NCBI GenBank assembly: GCA_021234155.1 | Contig: JAJEKV010000003.1 | Location: forward strand, 33,959,166-34,023,165 | DNA from: Isoetes taiwanensis | Taxonomy: Eukaryota; Streptophyta; Lycopodiopsida; Isoetales; Isoetaceae | DNA: 64,000 bases | Direction: 5' to 3' | Shown here: piece after piece, positions 19,990-32,579 of the stretch | Position numbering within the stretch: the first letter of the stretch is position 1 | How the letters are laid out: each line of letters opens with the position of its first letter | The notes under the pieces: model-generated | Databases searched by the model: none | Told to the model about the DNA's origin: nothing | The model's input: the letters and a program-made list of their open reading frames with translations, nothing else | Made by a program: the position numbers and the translations under genes

Positions 19990-21600
19990 AAATTATATCA
20001 TTTGAGTTGTACTTTATTCCAGCTCAATTGTGCCCTTCAAATATCTCAGAATTCTCTTGGCTGCAATCCAGTGTGTTCTCCTAGGATCATGATTGTATTT
20101 GCTAAGTATATTTACTGCAAAAGCAATATCAGGCCTTGTACAGTTTGCCACATAGGATAGACATCCTATTAAGGACATGTAAGGCACGCCTTCCATTTGT
20201 CTTCTTTCTTCATCAGTCTGTGGACACATTTGTCTTAAGATTTTATGACCTGTTGTCATTGGAGTGTTTGCTACATTACACTCCATTTCAAACCTTTCAA
20301 GCATGTTTTGTATCTGCCTTTTTTTACTCAAAGTTATGATTTTGCTTCTTCTATCTCTGAACACCTCTTTTCCTAGATAACTTTTCAGTTCTCCAAGGTC
20401 AATCATCTTAAAATTCTTACTCAACAGTCCTTTGCAATGATCAAGCACTTTCTTTCCTTTGACAATCATTATGTTATCATCTACATATAAGGCAATTATA
20501 CACCATTCTTCCCCATCTTTATATTTGTACAAGTTTCCATCACATATCAATTTCTGAAACCCTTGCTCTTGAAGATAACTGTCCATGCTTTTGTACCACT
20601 CTCGTGGAGACTGTCTCAAACCATATACAACCCTCTTTAGCTTCCAGACTTTTTCCTTCACCAGTCTCAAATCCAAGAGCTTGTTTGAGATATATTTCTT
20701 CTTTGAGTTTTACATTCAAGAAAGCAGTATTAACGTCCATATGGTGTAATTCGAGATCATGTGCATTTGCAATGGCTAGCAAAATTCTCAAGCTATTTAT
20801 TTTTACCAAAGGAGAGAATGTCTCATCAAAGTCCTGCCCTTTCCTCTGTGTAAAGTCTTGTGCAACTAATCTTGCCTTATATTTTCTTGATTTATCATCA
20901 CTGCCAGGTTTTATTCTAAAGATGCACTTGTTTCCTATTATATTTTTCCCTTCAGGCTTATCAACCACCTCATAAGTTCATGTCCTCTTAAAAGCTTCCA
21001 TTTCCTCTTGCATGAGTGCTGACCATAATTTAGAATCTTTTCCATTTATTGCTTCAAAGTAGTTCTTGGGTAAATCTGTGTTTTCCATAAGCAATACATT
21101 AAAAACACTATGTATCCCTCCTTCATTAGCATGAAACCTCCTGCTTCTACCTTGTTCATTTCTTCCATGTATTTTAAGCATTGATCTATTTTCATCTCTC
21201 AATATCTGAGCCTTTGTTCTTCTACCTCTTTTGGCAGGCCTCTCAATAGGAATATTATGTGTCATGTTCATGTCATTTCCCTGCACAGTGTCAGTCTGCA
21301 CGCTATTTGTATCATTATCATCCTCAATGTCACTTGTGTCATCAACAAAGCTTATCTTATAATTTTCTTTTGCAATCTCTTTGTGAGTCTCTTTAATTCA
21401 TTGCTCTCTTCCTTTTCTGTCATATCATGAGTATTGACCTTTGGATTTCTTTTGTAAAATTCTCCCTCATCAGAAATAACATCTCGACTTACTAATATTT
21501 TCCTTTGTGCAGGGTCATAAAGCCTGTATGCTTTCAAGTTAGCATCATAGCCTACCAAATAGGTTATGTATGCTCTATCATCCAGCTTTTGTCTCAATTA
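19990..21600 (-). mobile_element. Ty1/copia pol fragment (integrase end, RT, partial RNase H)
   Basis: Minus-strand pol in pieces. 21597-21352 encodes the end of integrase (ITYLVGYDANLKAYRLYDP). 21301-20978 is the linker. 20968-20540 starts RT (RYKARLVAQDF-type motif, DETFSPLVKINSLRILLAIA, HHMDVNTAFLN). 20676-20014 continues with VVYGLRQSPREWYKSMDSYL, catalytic ALYVDDNIMIV (about 20470-20490), and SLIGCLSYVANCTRPDIAFAV. It ends just after RYLKGTIELE, so most of RNase H is missing. Frame changes separate the pieces. No LTR of its own is evident; the flanking direct repeats may belong to the target. Confidence 0.9.
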
Positions 21601-21602
21601 AT

Positions 21603-21780
21603 AGGGCTGCTTAGGCCTGATCGACGAATATATATCTCATCGTCTTAAAGTCATTATTGGCATGCCAATAAATAGTGAGACTCTTCTCCTTTTGGGATTG
21701 GGATCAATTGTAAGCTTTATTCCAATCAGCAGTACTATCTTGAAAATTTACTGGCATATGAAATGACCCAAGATTTTTAT
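21603..21780 (+). repeat. Direct repeat flanking the copia fragment, right copy
   Basis: Starts AGGGCTGCTTAGGCCTGATCG and is colinear with 19810-19988, with roughly four-fifths similarity by eye. Confidence 0.7.
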
Positions 21781-21987
21781 CTCACTGTCTCATTTCTCAT
21801 ACGTGCTTATACTACCACATGGGTTGAGCGTATCGACGTGCCTAGGTCTAGTTCGAGAAAACAAATTCACTGCCCCAGACCCTTAAGAACACATTGCCCT
21901 TTTTGGGCATAAATTAGGAGTAAATTAAGTGGGTTTCTTACCTGAGACATTGCCCTGCTCTATCAGAAGATCTTTTAAGGGGGGCAA

Positions 21988-22208
21988 TGAGACGTAGTCA
22001 TTTTATAGATCCCCTTTAATTTAGATATCCAAAAAGTAACATTAGAAGCATATAACGGGCCCATGGTAGACCGCTCGAGTATTCGAACCTTGAATGTGCC
22101 TGTGGGGCGTTCCCGAGACACCGGCATAAATAGGTAGAAGCGACTACTCATAAACGTCTAGACAGTTTTGACCAGTTGGTTAAGGGCATGTCGGTTAGGA
22201 ACGTTACA
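21988..22208 (+). mobile_element. Isolated short LTR with polypurine tract before and primer site after
   Basis: TGAGACGTAG to CGTTACA, about 221 bp with TG..CA ends. It is preceded by AAGGGGGGCAA (polypurine-like) and followed two bases later by TGGTATCAGAGC at 22211-22222, a perfect initiator-Met primer-binding site. Having both an upstream PPT and a downstream PBS means internal-LTR-internal order, not a simple solo LTR. Confidence 0.6.
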
Positions 22209-22222
22209 TTTGGTATCAGAGC

Positions 22223-24030
22223 AATTCTCGAGTTCGAGTCTCCATGGGTACCTAGGGGAGGGTGGCCAGTCAAGGCGCCGTTGCCAGTCGCGGACGTGGA
22301 TAATTGCCATTGGCTATTGTAGAAAATGGCCACGTAAAATGTTTAGGGTTCCTGTTAGGGCTGCACACAGAACGACGAGGGCTCTTAGCAGCACCATAGT
22401 AGTGGCGCCTGTAAGCGATCACCATAGCCATGTTTAGCCGAATCTTTATGATTATTCAACTCCAGCACTATCTCCCTTTCTGACGATTTTTTTCAATCGA
22501 ATTGCATTTCCTTTACAGGTAAACTTGAACTTGCTTGTATTTCATTTTTTTCTCTGTATTTCTTGAGCAGCACGCATTTCTTGACCAGCATGCTACGGCT
22601 TGTGATTTAGGAACAAGTGAAATTACTGAAAATTCTTTATTGTGGTATCTTCTGTAGCTTAGCCAATGTAGAAAAAAGTTGGTTCCTACCATATCTTTTC
22701 TGTAGAAATGTATTGGATGAGGACTATAGATCTAGAACTCTGCTGCAAGTATTCATACATCTTGCTTCTTCCTTTAGGAAAACTTAGAACTATAATAAAA
22801 GGTTTATTTGCATGCTGCAAAATTGCATGTAAGGATAGTGTAAATATAAAGGTTGATGCTTTCACTGCATCTATGATGCTTTCACTGCATCTATGATATC
22901 TTGTGTGTATCTATGTCATATACCTTTACAGGAAATAAGATCTATGAGTTATTTTTTCAGTTGATGACTTGCAAAAGAAATAGAGATTTTTGAATGGGGT
23001 CACAACTAAACTGATTCAAAATTATATTGCTTTTAGGGGATGGTAGGTTACTGCCTCAAGGATATTAGAAAACCGCATCATAAATATGTTATAACTACCA
23101 ATGAGTATATTCTTTAGGGCAAGAGGCTTTATACAATGTATGGTGTTGGGGACCTGAAGAAAAATATTGTTTATGATTATAGGAACTTGATTTCCAGAGC
23201 AATTCAAGAATTATCGGGTTAATGGTAGGTTAAATTCTGGGTTACATTTTCACAAAAATGATTAGAACGGGATATTTTCTTTCTCGACTGCTTGGTTTAT
23301 CCCTAGCAATTTTGTTTATATCCAAAAGAGTTGTAGGCATGCTGTATGGCAAGTTGCTTGTAATACATACGTTGCTTTCGATAAGGACGTAGCTATGACT
23401 CAAGTGCATCAAGCCGATTGACAGGATTGGAAAGAGAAGACGCATGTATTGGGGTGATGCGGTGATGGGAAATGTTTGGAAACTTCCTCTTTGCATTGCA
23501 CGTACGTCTGTATTCTATCTTCCATTGGTTTTATGAAATCTTGTATTTGTTACATCCAATATCCAAAAAGTACATACATGTCACTTGCATGAATAATTAT
23601 AAAGAAAAGTAGCAAAATTGAAAAATACAAAAAAAAACACCAAATTGCAAAAATTAAACATTATATATTTTGGAAGGATGCAAGCCTTTATTATTCAAAG
23701 AAAGTCATATGAAATGCTGGGGACTAAAAAGCTCAATGGAGAGAATGTCCACTAGAGCAGAACAATTATTCCACCCCAATGCAGAATCTAAACAATGTTA
23801 AATTAGATACAAAGAAAAACTCCTCAATAAATATGAATTTGAAGATAATGCTAATAAATACAACTCTTTACTTCATTCTCCATTGAGGACCAGATACATG
23901 CCTTGGCAACTCGTTCTTGACATCAGAGAGAATTTATGCATCAAAACGAACATAACCTTTGACTATGACGAGATTCCTTCTTTTTCCAATGGACCATGCA
24001 GGAGACAAATGGAATGCACTCTTTATCATA
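22223..24030. other. Non-coding; post-PBS element leader then AT-rich DNA
   Basis: About 200 bases after the PBS look like an element leader. From 22440 on I see no gene. A 21-bp unit is repeated in tandem at 22855-22896 (GATGCTTTCACTGCATCTAT). Confidence 0.4.
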
Positions 24031-24235
24031 TTATTCTAGACAGGTGGATTCACTTTTAATATCACTTGTTGATTGTTCAAGTTGTGGTAAAAAGAGTCTT
24101 CAAGCCACATCCAGGCATGCCTGAGATGATGGCATAGGAAGAAGTAGTGTTGAATTGAAATGGGCAGACGCATTAGGAAGGCACGTGAGGATAAGCTTTG
24201 TCAGTATTGGCAAGTGGGAGTAAATGAGGATGAGT

Positions 24236-25016
24236 GTCGCACTCATGGAAAAAATTAGTGGCTATTAATAGCCAAATGGCAATTTTTTAGGGGGTCTAGA
24301 CAATTTTTGCGGCGAATTTTATGAAGGGAGATTACTTTAAAAAAAAATAAAAAATAGTCATAGCTAAAACAAGTACTCCATCATTTTTTTAGGATTAGCC
24401 AAACTATTTTCCCCCTTTTCCTTAAAGAAAAAGGGATTAGCCTTTCTTTATATTATAATAATTACATATTAAATCATTCCTATTTCACCATTTAACACAT
24501 CCCCACCTACCATCATCAATGATAGTAATTTTCCAAACATCTTCAAAAAGGAATTGTAAGAGATGGCCAATATCTCTCTAGAAGCCCGAGTTGGTTGCAC
24601 AACATCTTCCCTCAAGGGTTAGAGATAAGTGAAATTTGATCACCATATCTAGAAGGTGTCATTGCATTGAATGTTGTTCAGATCATGAATATTATAAGCT
24701 ATATTGTGAGCTTTTGTTAAAAGTTTCTTAATATAATTGTAAATTTATTGATTGATTGATTATTGTTAATTGTAGTATATACATCTAAAGCCATAGAATT
24801 TACATTTTTTGCTTTTTCCAGTTAGAAAAAATAGCCAAGTGAAAGTCTATAGTACTTAATTTAAAAGTTTCACCAAGTCCAATTACATATAAATGTAATG
24901 GTAATAAGAACTTTAGCCAAATGTATATCATAAAGTACGATAAATTTTTGAAAAATAGCCAAACTATTTTTTATGGAAAAATATATAGCATGCTTAATTT
25001 TTTCCCTGGTCGCACT
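24236..25016. repeat. 8-bp target duplication GTCGCACT around MITE copy 2
   Basis: GTCGCACT occurs at 24236-24243 and again at 25009-25016, directly outside the element. Confidence 0.9.
24244..25008. mobile_element. hAT-like non-autonomous element, copy 2 (765 bp)
   Basis: Same termini as 13915-14744 (CATGGAAAAAATTAGTGGC ... TAATTTTTTCCCTG) and colinear through most of its length, with internal deletions accounting for the 65-bp difference. No coding capacity. Subterminal AGCCAAA motifs are conserved. A distinct 8-bp target duplication shows independent insertion rather than a segmental copy. Confidence 0.9.
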
Positions 25017-25395
25017 CTTCAGAATTGCCCCGCATTGGACCATATCTGAGAACGCTATGCTGAGTCGGTCCCGCCGAACCAGCTTCTCTACGTGATGTTG
25101 GTCATGTCTTCAGTGGGTTTACTGAAATCATATTTTCAAAAGTTGATGGATATGCACACTTAACTATGTCCTCAGACACTACCTTATAATGTATCATTGT
25201 ACAACTTATGAGCAAAAACTCCAAGGTTTTTTCTACTGAGTTTTTTTCTTCAAAAACTCTTCAAGGCGAGTTTTCTTAATCTTGACAGTAACATGCTTTT
25301 CATGCTCTTGGATGTGTCCCATAGGCCTATTGATCTCCGTGGATGATAAAAGTCAATTCAATTCAACTCAATTCAATTGTATTCTATTCTATGCA

Positions 25396-27401
25396 CATAA
25401 GGGACAAATTGTAAATACTTCTGGATGAAATCATAAACTAAGATATTAACCCGCACACATGGATGAATGACTTCTGACCGTAGAACAGACACTTTCAAAT
25501 GGAGTATTTTATCCCATACCCACCTTCACATTCCTTTTTATTGATCCCTAGGGATGTCAATTTGAAAAAGGTAGGACCTCGACAATACATGGAATTCACC
25601 AACTTCTCAACATTGACATGCTCATCGATGGCCCAGATCTACAAGGCATCCGCCTGCAATACTGGAGGAAGAATTGAATCCACTTTCTATCAAATAGACC
25701 AATCCTACCTTAGAATAATGAACTTAGCTCTATATCCTCACCATGGATCAAAAATAAGGGGGTTTCTTCCTAAAACATCCGCCCATTCTTAGAAATACCC
25801 GACAATCTAAAAATGTTTCGGCGATTTTTCCAGCTTGAAAAGCAAAAAAATCTGGTAGAATACACTAAAACTTGCACTTTAAAATATTATCCAGTAGTCT
25901 GGAATACAAGGCAGCATTTTTACTGATTAAGGACATCACTATTTTCGAGCGCCGATCCTCACATTTCAACAGTCGCACTGCATCTAATTATTATATAACA
26001 ATAAAAAAACGTATGCACACATGTCGATTTCCTTTGATGTTGAGTCAATGGATGGACTGAAGATGGTAGAGGATCCACCACCCAAAGGCATTCACCAACA
26101 ACTCGCGATGTCTGCAAGATGGTGAAAATAAAATAAAGACTGTACAATCCCCACACAATAAGCCATCCCCTAAGAAAAAAGAAGCACTAAGGTATGCCGA
26201 TAGTGGGTAAGACAGAGCTCAAGGGAGAAGTGGCTTAATCAATGGAGGGCAAAAAGAAACGCATCTGTAAAGACTGACAAACAAGACGGGAGCTCGAATA
26301 CTCAACAGCATTATTCAATATTCTTCAAATGAACTTGAAAATCAACATTATGCTCTGCAAAAGAAAATTGATCATCCCAAGGACCTCAAATGCATTGGCA
26401 ACATGCACTTCACCCAACTGACTTTGACTCAACGCCCTCCTCTACAACACCATGTCATGATACACGTGCCATAAAAATAAGTTCATCATTGAGAAGAGAT
26501 ATTTAAACTAAGCATCACTCAATATATGCTCAAGTTGCTCCTTCATGACTATTCCATTTTGATTGCAAGGGATCTGCTTGATATGAGAATGCCCATTCAT
26601 GCCGCTTTTTTTGTCCCTGTGGATTCTCAAGCTTGTATAACACAATGTGGTTGAAAAGAGGGGCTTCTATAGATATAATGGGTGATTACCTCCCCAAGCT
26701 CCCAAGTTCACACTTAACTTTGCCTAGTTAAAAGTAATATTCATTCGCATACCATTTTGCATACAGATAATGCTACTATTTTGGTAGGCCATCAAGGTAA
26801 CGGAAAAAAAAGGGCAAACCCTATCTTTTTCTTCATTTCCTCATCAAATCGCATTCTCCTTTTGTCTTTTGAAGTTTTATATAGGCTATGAGGTCGACTC
26901 GAATAGGCAAACCAATGCTTAATTCTTTGAATAATGGTTAGATCATTACCAATTATGTAACAACTCCCAAAGATCTACGACCTATATAACATGTCTCGTT
27001 TATGTAATGTTTTAATAAAAAACTTATGATTTTTAAAATTATGATCCCCGTTAGACGTAACGATTGCCTAATTGAGCTTATTAAGACATGAATCTCTTCT
27101 TGTTGTTGTTGACAGCATTTACGATTATTAATTAAACCAAGTCATTGCAACATTTGGATTAGACTAAATATTAGAGTAAACAAATCAGATATAAAGAATC
27201 ATAACATGAGTATAAAACTTGTGCGTATTTGATCTCCAATCTCCTACTTTCTAATTCATTTTTCAATTTTTATAATACACTTTGGGCTTTCAAATGGGGA
27301 ATTGTTGGGAGGATTGCTGATCACAGATACCAATGCAGGTAAGGTTAGAAAGGTATTCCTGTATCAACTTTAGGATCAATGAGATTGCCACATGTCGTTA
27401 G
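25396..27401. other. Intergenic, no gene seen
   Basis: AT-rich. Short open frames (for example 25499-25792) have no recognisable motif. Confidence 0.5.
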
Positions 27402-29743
27402 CTAAAATAGTAGAGAAGCCCATGCACTTAAAAATGCAAATCCACCAAAAGGGGCAGGGAATGCATATTTCCGATCTTCAAGTAAGGCAACAGTATAGCA
27501 CCTATACACCCAAACCCAATGTTAGATTATAATTTTAATGAGGCCACATCTAGACGCAACAAATACGACAAAGAATATTTGAACAAGAATAACAGTCTTG
27601 ATCTGAGTACTACATGATGCTAGCACGCCACCTAGGGACTGTGGTCTTTTCTGCCATGTAGGCCCTGCTGTCTTATCTCTACGCTTTCAAAACACAAAAT
27701 GACACATATAGAGAATTTGCCCAAGCGTTGTTTGCTTGCTTGTACCATAAATATGAGCCCTGCAGACATGGATGGACAGCTGAAGCAAAGAACAGCAAAA
27801 CGAAGTCGTCCTAGAACAAAAGCACTGTGTGATAAGGTTTCCTAGTCATGTCCATGGCACAGATGACAGCATTATTTTGTCACGTACTGTCCAACCCAAC
27901 TCAGTACTTGAACAAGAGGTCCTAAACAAATCAAAGGAATACAAATGTTTAACTGGGTGTCATCAGAAAAGCATTTGCCCTGATGCAAATACTGATACTC
28001 TCACCATGGTTTAGATATAGGTTGAATCTACTCTTCTAGTCTTTTATGTCATGCTCCTTAGCCACTTGACCAAATTTACTTTGTGAAAGGGATTGTGAGC
28101 TTTTGCCTCTTGCAAGCCCAGTCCTGATAGTAGGTGCTTGGATTGAAGATCTATCTGATTGTTTTCACTTATAAAACAGACTTGACTATGTGACAATTCT
28201 TTCAGTATACAATCTAAGGCAATACTGCATTTTAATACATAAAAACATGCATATGAAAAGTCTTACGTTCCACAAAATGCCACAATGCCAAATGTCAAAA
28301 GACCTCCAAACTGTATTAAATCAAAAAGTAATTTAGAAATCATAACATAAGTAATCATTAGCAATGACTAAATGTTGACAACATGCACAACATTAATTAA
28401 GATTGAAAGCACATTCACGTACATGTGTAGGACATAACATAAAGTTCCCCTTCTTTTTATTGAGCATTTTCCCCAGGCAATACCGCCTGGAGAAAGCATA
28501 TTCATGTACATGTGTAGGAGAGCATTAATTAAGATTGAAAGCACATTCATGTACATCTGTAGGACATAACATAAAGTTTCCTTTCTTCCTATTGAGCATT
28601 TTCCCCAGGCAATACCGTCTGAAACAATCATCCAGAGTACCAGGTTCTTGATTGGGCTTCACAGGACTTGACATTGATGAGATCAACAGACCTTCAGAGA
28701 GATTATTTTGATCACACGTATATTTTTATATGGCAAGCTTTAGAGCTCTTGCCACGCAACAATATATGGACAATATAAAGTATATATTTCACTATTCCTT
28801 TAGATTGTAAATCCAAAAACTGACAATGTCACAGAATATTTACATATCATGCTAATAGATACTCACTATATGAGGATGCCTGGTATTTGGCGCAGCTAGC
28901 AATGCTGCTGAATGTGCCCAATGATATAAACTAGCGGTCTGATATACCTGCAAGACATCCATCAGCATTACACCATGTCTTATATCTCTTCAATGGCACG
29001 TTGAATATTTCGGTATAGGAGACAAAACTGCTTATATTAACAACTTACCTCTTTATATGCCAAATTTTTTGGCTTATAAACATGTGCCCCATATGTACCT
29101 AATCCTACTGCTGCCATTCCTGGACAGTAATAAAGTTACATGGTAAATGAAATGCTCTTAGCCAAGGTAACACTAGAAAACATTATATGTATTGCTAAAG
29201 CCATTGAACCTATTTCCTTTTTAATGAATCCGGATACAACTAACAGCACTGGCAGTCAAGGCATTATTTGTAAAGTGCAAAATTGTAAGTCAATAGAAGG
29301 AGACAAATTTTTTAATCGGAATTTAGAGTACAGAGACATGGATAAAAGCGTCTGCTGTTAACATGGTCCAGATTTTATTTTGCAAACTCATGCCAAAATA
29401 GGAAATATAGATAAACACAAGGAAATGCATATAATTGTAAATAGCACAAAAGACAACTGATGATCCTCATTTTGCAAGAGCCCTTCATAGACATTGACGT
29501 TTGTAGCTAATTTTTAGTCTCAGATGTTCTATGAAACATGAGATGACTCCTGGTAAAGTTCAAGTCTGGATGAAATTTAAGAGAAATCAGCAAATTCAAA
29601 GTGAAAGGACTATGTCGAATCGCTGATATAAGTTAAAAATACAGCTGAGGGAAAATTTAACCTGAAATAGCAGCAATCCGATGCCACACAACAGGATCTG
29701 CTCTAGAAAAACGACGCCACAACGCTTTCATGCTCTCTGCCAT
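27402..29743 (-). CDS. TMEM256/DUF423-family small membrane protein
   Basis: Complete five-exon gene, 125 aa. Exons: 29662-29743 (start MAESMKALWRR, through WHRIAAIS), 29049-29119 (MAAVGLGTYGAHVYKPKN), 28867-28947 (VYQTASLYHWAHSAALLAAP), 28267-28310 (FGGLLTFGIVAFCGT) and 27402-27501 (CYTVALLEDRKYAFPAPFGG to the stop). All introns are GT/AG, phases agree, and the total is 378 nt. The GTYGAH, YHxxHSAALLA and FGGxxFxxAW motifs are the DUF423 hallmarks. The family is a small protein with about four hydrophobic helices, found from bacteria (YgdD) to animals (TMEM256); its biochemical role is unknown. No damage is visible. The 2.3-kb span is mostly introns; the third contains a tandem duplication. 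Confidence 0.93.
28391..28622. repeat. Tandem duplication, period about 132 bp, in an intron
   Basis: Two copies beginning CATTAATTAAGATTGAAAGC at 28391 and 28523, each ending near CCCCAGGCAATACCG. It lies in intron 3 of the DUF423 gene. Confidence 0.85.
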
Positions 29744-30050
29744 GCTCAACAATCAGGGTAAAGCATGCGGCTGATTAAACCAACTAGGTGGACAGATATA
29801 AACCAATCATTGCTTTTCGTTTCTTTGGCCATTTATCTCTAAAAATTTGGCAACCACTTTTCAGCTAAATATTTATGGGTCCAACTTAGGATAACAAATG
29901 GGCTTTGCAAAGACGATGCAGGTTGGGTAAAGGTTGGATTTAGTGATATATCAATGACTTTTTATTTTTATTAACAGTTCAAAAACTTTGTTTAATATCT
30001 CCCTAACATTTGAGATAAATTTCTAAACACAATGCATATTTCAATAGGTA
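29744..30050. other. Upstream flank of the DUF423 gene
   Basis: AT-rich, no gene. It probably contains the promoter of the minus-strand gene, but I see no decisive element. Confidence 0.4.
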
Positions 30051-30720
30051 GAATAGAATAACAGTTTATTAACGTCCATAGAAGCCCAGAGGCTACGGGA
30101 CAAACATGTCAATTACATGTCAAATAGGAAGGAATAATCAAGTTAGATCAACACAATCATCACTCTCTAGGAGTTCACAGATAAATTTTCCGAGTTATGG
30201 TGTTGTAAGAAATTCCTTAAAAAGTTTGGCACAGGGATGTTCCAATAAAGCATAGAATATTTTTCCTCAATGGTTTCATGTCTAGAGCACAAATATATTC
30301 TATGCTCTTCTGTTTCTATGCCTTGCCCAGAAGCACAAATTCTCTGCTTTGCATCTAATTCAAGCCACCGGCCTTCTCCCATCATAAGATGATGTGAATA
30401 CCTCGAACCAATCATGGAAACATGTCATAATGCTGCTAGGGCTGAAATCATATGCTCGTGCTGAGGATTAAAATCTCTGAGATAATATTCAGTTTCCTTC
30501 TTACCAAAAAAAATTAACATATGTCCAGAACGCATTATGTTTAAAGTTTTACTCTAGTTGTCAGTGTATAGACCCAGTTGATTAAACAATTCTTCAGTTC
30601 GCATGGTTTGCCAGCAGTTTCCATTTGCCTTTAAGCTTGAAGGGCAGCATTAGCTAGTGATTCATCAACCATTTTCTTATGTAAGTTGGCCAAAGTTTTG
30701 TTCATGGAATGGACCTAAAG
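30051..30720 (-). mobile_element. 5'-truncated LINE, C-terminal ORF2 fragment
   Basis: The minus strand encodes HHLMMGEGRWLELDAKQRIC then GIETEEHRIYLC, the conserved region with a zinc-finger-like Cys/His cluster near the LINE ORF2 C-terminus (one expected Cys is Ser in CASGQG). The sequence ends in a TTATTCTATTCTA tail at 30051-30063. Upstream (to about 30720) further frames (ALAAL, KMVDESLANAALQA) look like degraded LINE coding sequence. Confidence 0.75.
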
Positions 30721-31116
30721 AGGATAAGATCGTGTGCATGATGGAAAAGATCACCAGCACTGCAATGTGTGTATTACGGAAAGATCACCAGCGATGTTAA
30801 GGTACATTGTAAATGCACATGGTCTCTTCCCTGCAAAAATGGAAGAAACACACGTTTGGGAGTCTATACTAGACAAATATAGGTGAGTATTAATGGGAGT
30901 CTATACTAGACAAATGAATATTTACTGTGTGAGGAATTACCCCTTACAAAGATGACTGTAATCTTTTACCCTTATATCTAAGAAATTTTGCTATTTGAGA
31001 TCACATAATATTCATGATTTGTTTGTGATTTCTTTGTAGATCACTTGTTCAACAGATCACCTTAAGCTCCATGGATATGCTCTATCACCTCAATAGCTAT
31101 AGCAAAGGGCACGCAA
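30721..31116. other. Upstream flank of the protease gene
   Basis: AT-rich with a short direct repeat GGGAGTCTATACTAGACAAAT at about 30860 and 30896. Promoter elements of the downstream gene may lie here; none is decisive. Confidence 0.4.
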
Positions 31117-32579
31117 ATGCCGCAAGAGAGGTTACAAATTTTCTATCATAATATTGGGCTAAGGCATATAATCAACCCAAATGTCATGTCTATGGCACCA
31201 TTTGGGCATATACTTCAAGGCATGCTTTTGCAATGTCACCCCATTGCTTTATTTATGGAGATCAATCAAGAGTCGCATAAAGAAAAGAATGATAGCCACC
31301 GGATTCTAACAAATGTCATAGGAATGCGAGAGATGCGACTAAGGTATACAAATGCTTAAAAAGTAACTAGACATTATAAGATACCAATAGCAAAAGGTTT
31401 TTTTCTTTGGATGCCTTTGGTTTAGAATACAATTTCAAATACAAGTCATACATCTAGAATCTCTAACAATACTTATATAGAGAAGAATGGATATATAAAT
31501 AGTCCCTTGTAAGAATTAAGATGCATATGCCATTTTCTTTATTTCCTTATTTTCATTGATATATTTTCTTGGTATCTAATAATGATTACAGTGGACATGT
31601 GCTTTTCTTATTTCACAATAAAGCTTTAGAAATAGTGATAATCCATTTTCCTCAAAAGCAACAAATTGTGCTTGAAGGAGGAGAGCTACCAATGGCAACG
31701 CAAATTCACAGAGGTATTGGATGCAACCTAGACCCTAAAGATTATCCTAGATTTGCAATGAATGTTAATTTTTGCATCACTAAAGTATCACACCATAAGA
31801 AAATGCGCTTAGCTTTAGGCACATGTAGAGAGAGTTCTAACAAAATATCTAATTTGGCTTTCAATTGGATGGATGTAAGCCTTTTTCCTGACAAGGTGTT
31901 TGACCAAGGTGATTGTGGTAGTTGTTGGGTCATTGGCACATTGAATTGCATTGCAGCAATAAGAAAGCTAGAGGGAAAAAGCAAATCATTTGAGATGCTA
32001 TCAGTTCAATATGTTCTAGATCATTGTACCCAAGGTTATAGGGTACGAAATCCTATTGTAAGATTCAAAAGCTTATTAGGTTCAAAGCGAAGTTCAGGAT
32101 GTTCCGGCGGCGACCCTAGCAATTGTTTTAATTTTGTTGCAAGGAATGGTGTTTGTAGAGAAGATGAGTATACACCGTATCTTAAATGTGATAGACCGTA
32201 TAAGGACATACTTATGGATGATAAGAAGTTTTCTTTCGAAGAAAATGACCCTAGACTTATAAAGATAATAGGATTTGAAAAATTAGTGAATCCACATATT
32301 GAAATTATAAAGTTAATTGTAATCAGGCGTCCTGTTGTGACAGTTGTGCGTTGTGTTCCAAGGGATTTAAGCAACAATAAGTTAGATGAGCATGGTGTGT
32401 ATAAAGGGCGATATGATCATAGAAGGTTTACTCATTGCGTCGTTCTAGTGGGCTTTGATAATAAGTATTGGATTTTGCTAAACTCATTCGGTTCTGAATT
32501 TGGTTTGAATGGGTACTTTAAAATTCATCAAGATCAAGCTTCTGGAGTAGGGCAGGTTTTGTGGCTTCCTATTGTCTAA
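31117..32579 (+). CDS. Papain-like (C1A) cysteine protease, divergent
   Basis: Exon 2 (31592-32579) encodes a papain-family catalytic domain: DQGDCGSCWVIGTLNCIAA with the nucleophile Cys, GCSGGDPSNCFNFVARNGV, THCVVLVGFD with the catalytic His, and WILLNSFGSEFGLNGYFKI with the catalytic Asn. The usual NSWG is NSFG here. The acceptor at 31591 (GATTACAG) pairs in frame with a donor after 31343 (CTAAG/GTATAC), giving a 404-aa model from ATG 31117. Exon 1 is unfamiliar and could instead begin further upstream. The normal I29 inhibitor prodomain is not recognisable; its place is taken by an unfamiliar stretch (GHVLFLFHNKALEIVIIHFP). No secretion signal is visible, so it may be a divergent cytosolic form or a young pseudogene. 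The catalytic residues are intact. Confidence 0.8.

Larger units (their letters stand above)
24040..25395 (+). mobile_element. LINE 3' fragment, split by MITE copy 2
   Basis: Plus strand. RKAREDKLCQYWQVGVNEDE just before 24243 and a continuation after 25016 (QNCPALDHI, ERYAESVPPNQLLYVML) resemble the C-terminal zinc-finger region of LINE ORF2. The 3' end at about 25340-25395 reads GATCTCCGTGGATGATAAAA followed by a CAATTCAATT/ATTCTATTCT-type tail, shared with the LINE ends at 30051, 46190 and 56055. Confidence 0.7.

Noticed and set aside
21988..22208. Ordinary solo LTR
   Set aside because: Polypurine tract and primer-binding site are both retained, and no target duplication was found.
25499..26156. 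Open frames of 60-97 codons
   Set aside because: No motif, no splice context, AT-rich chance frames.
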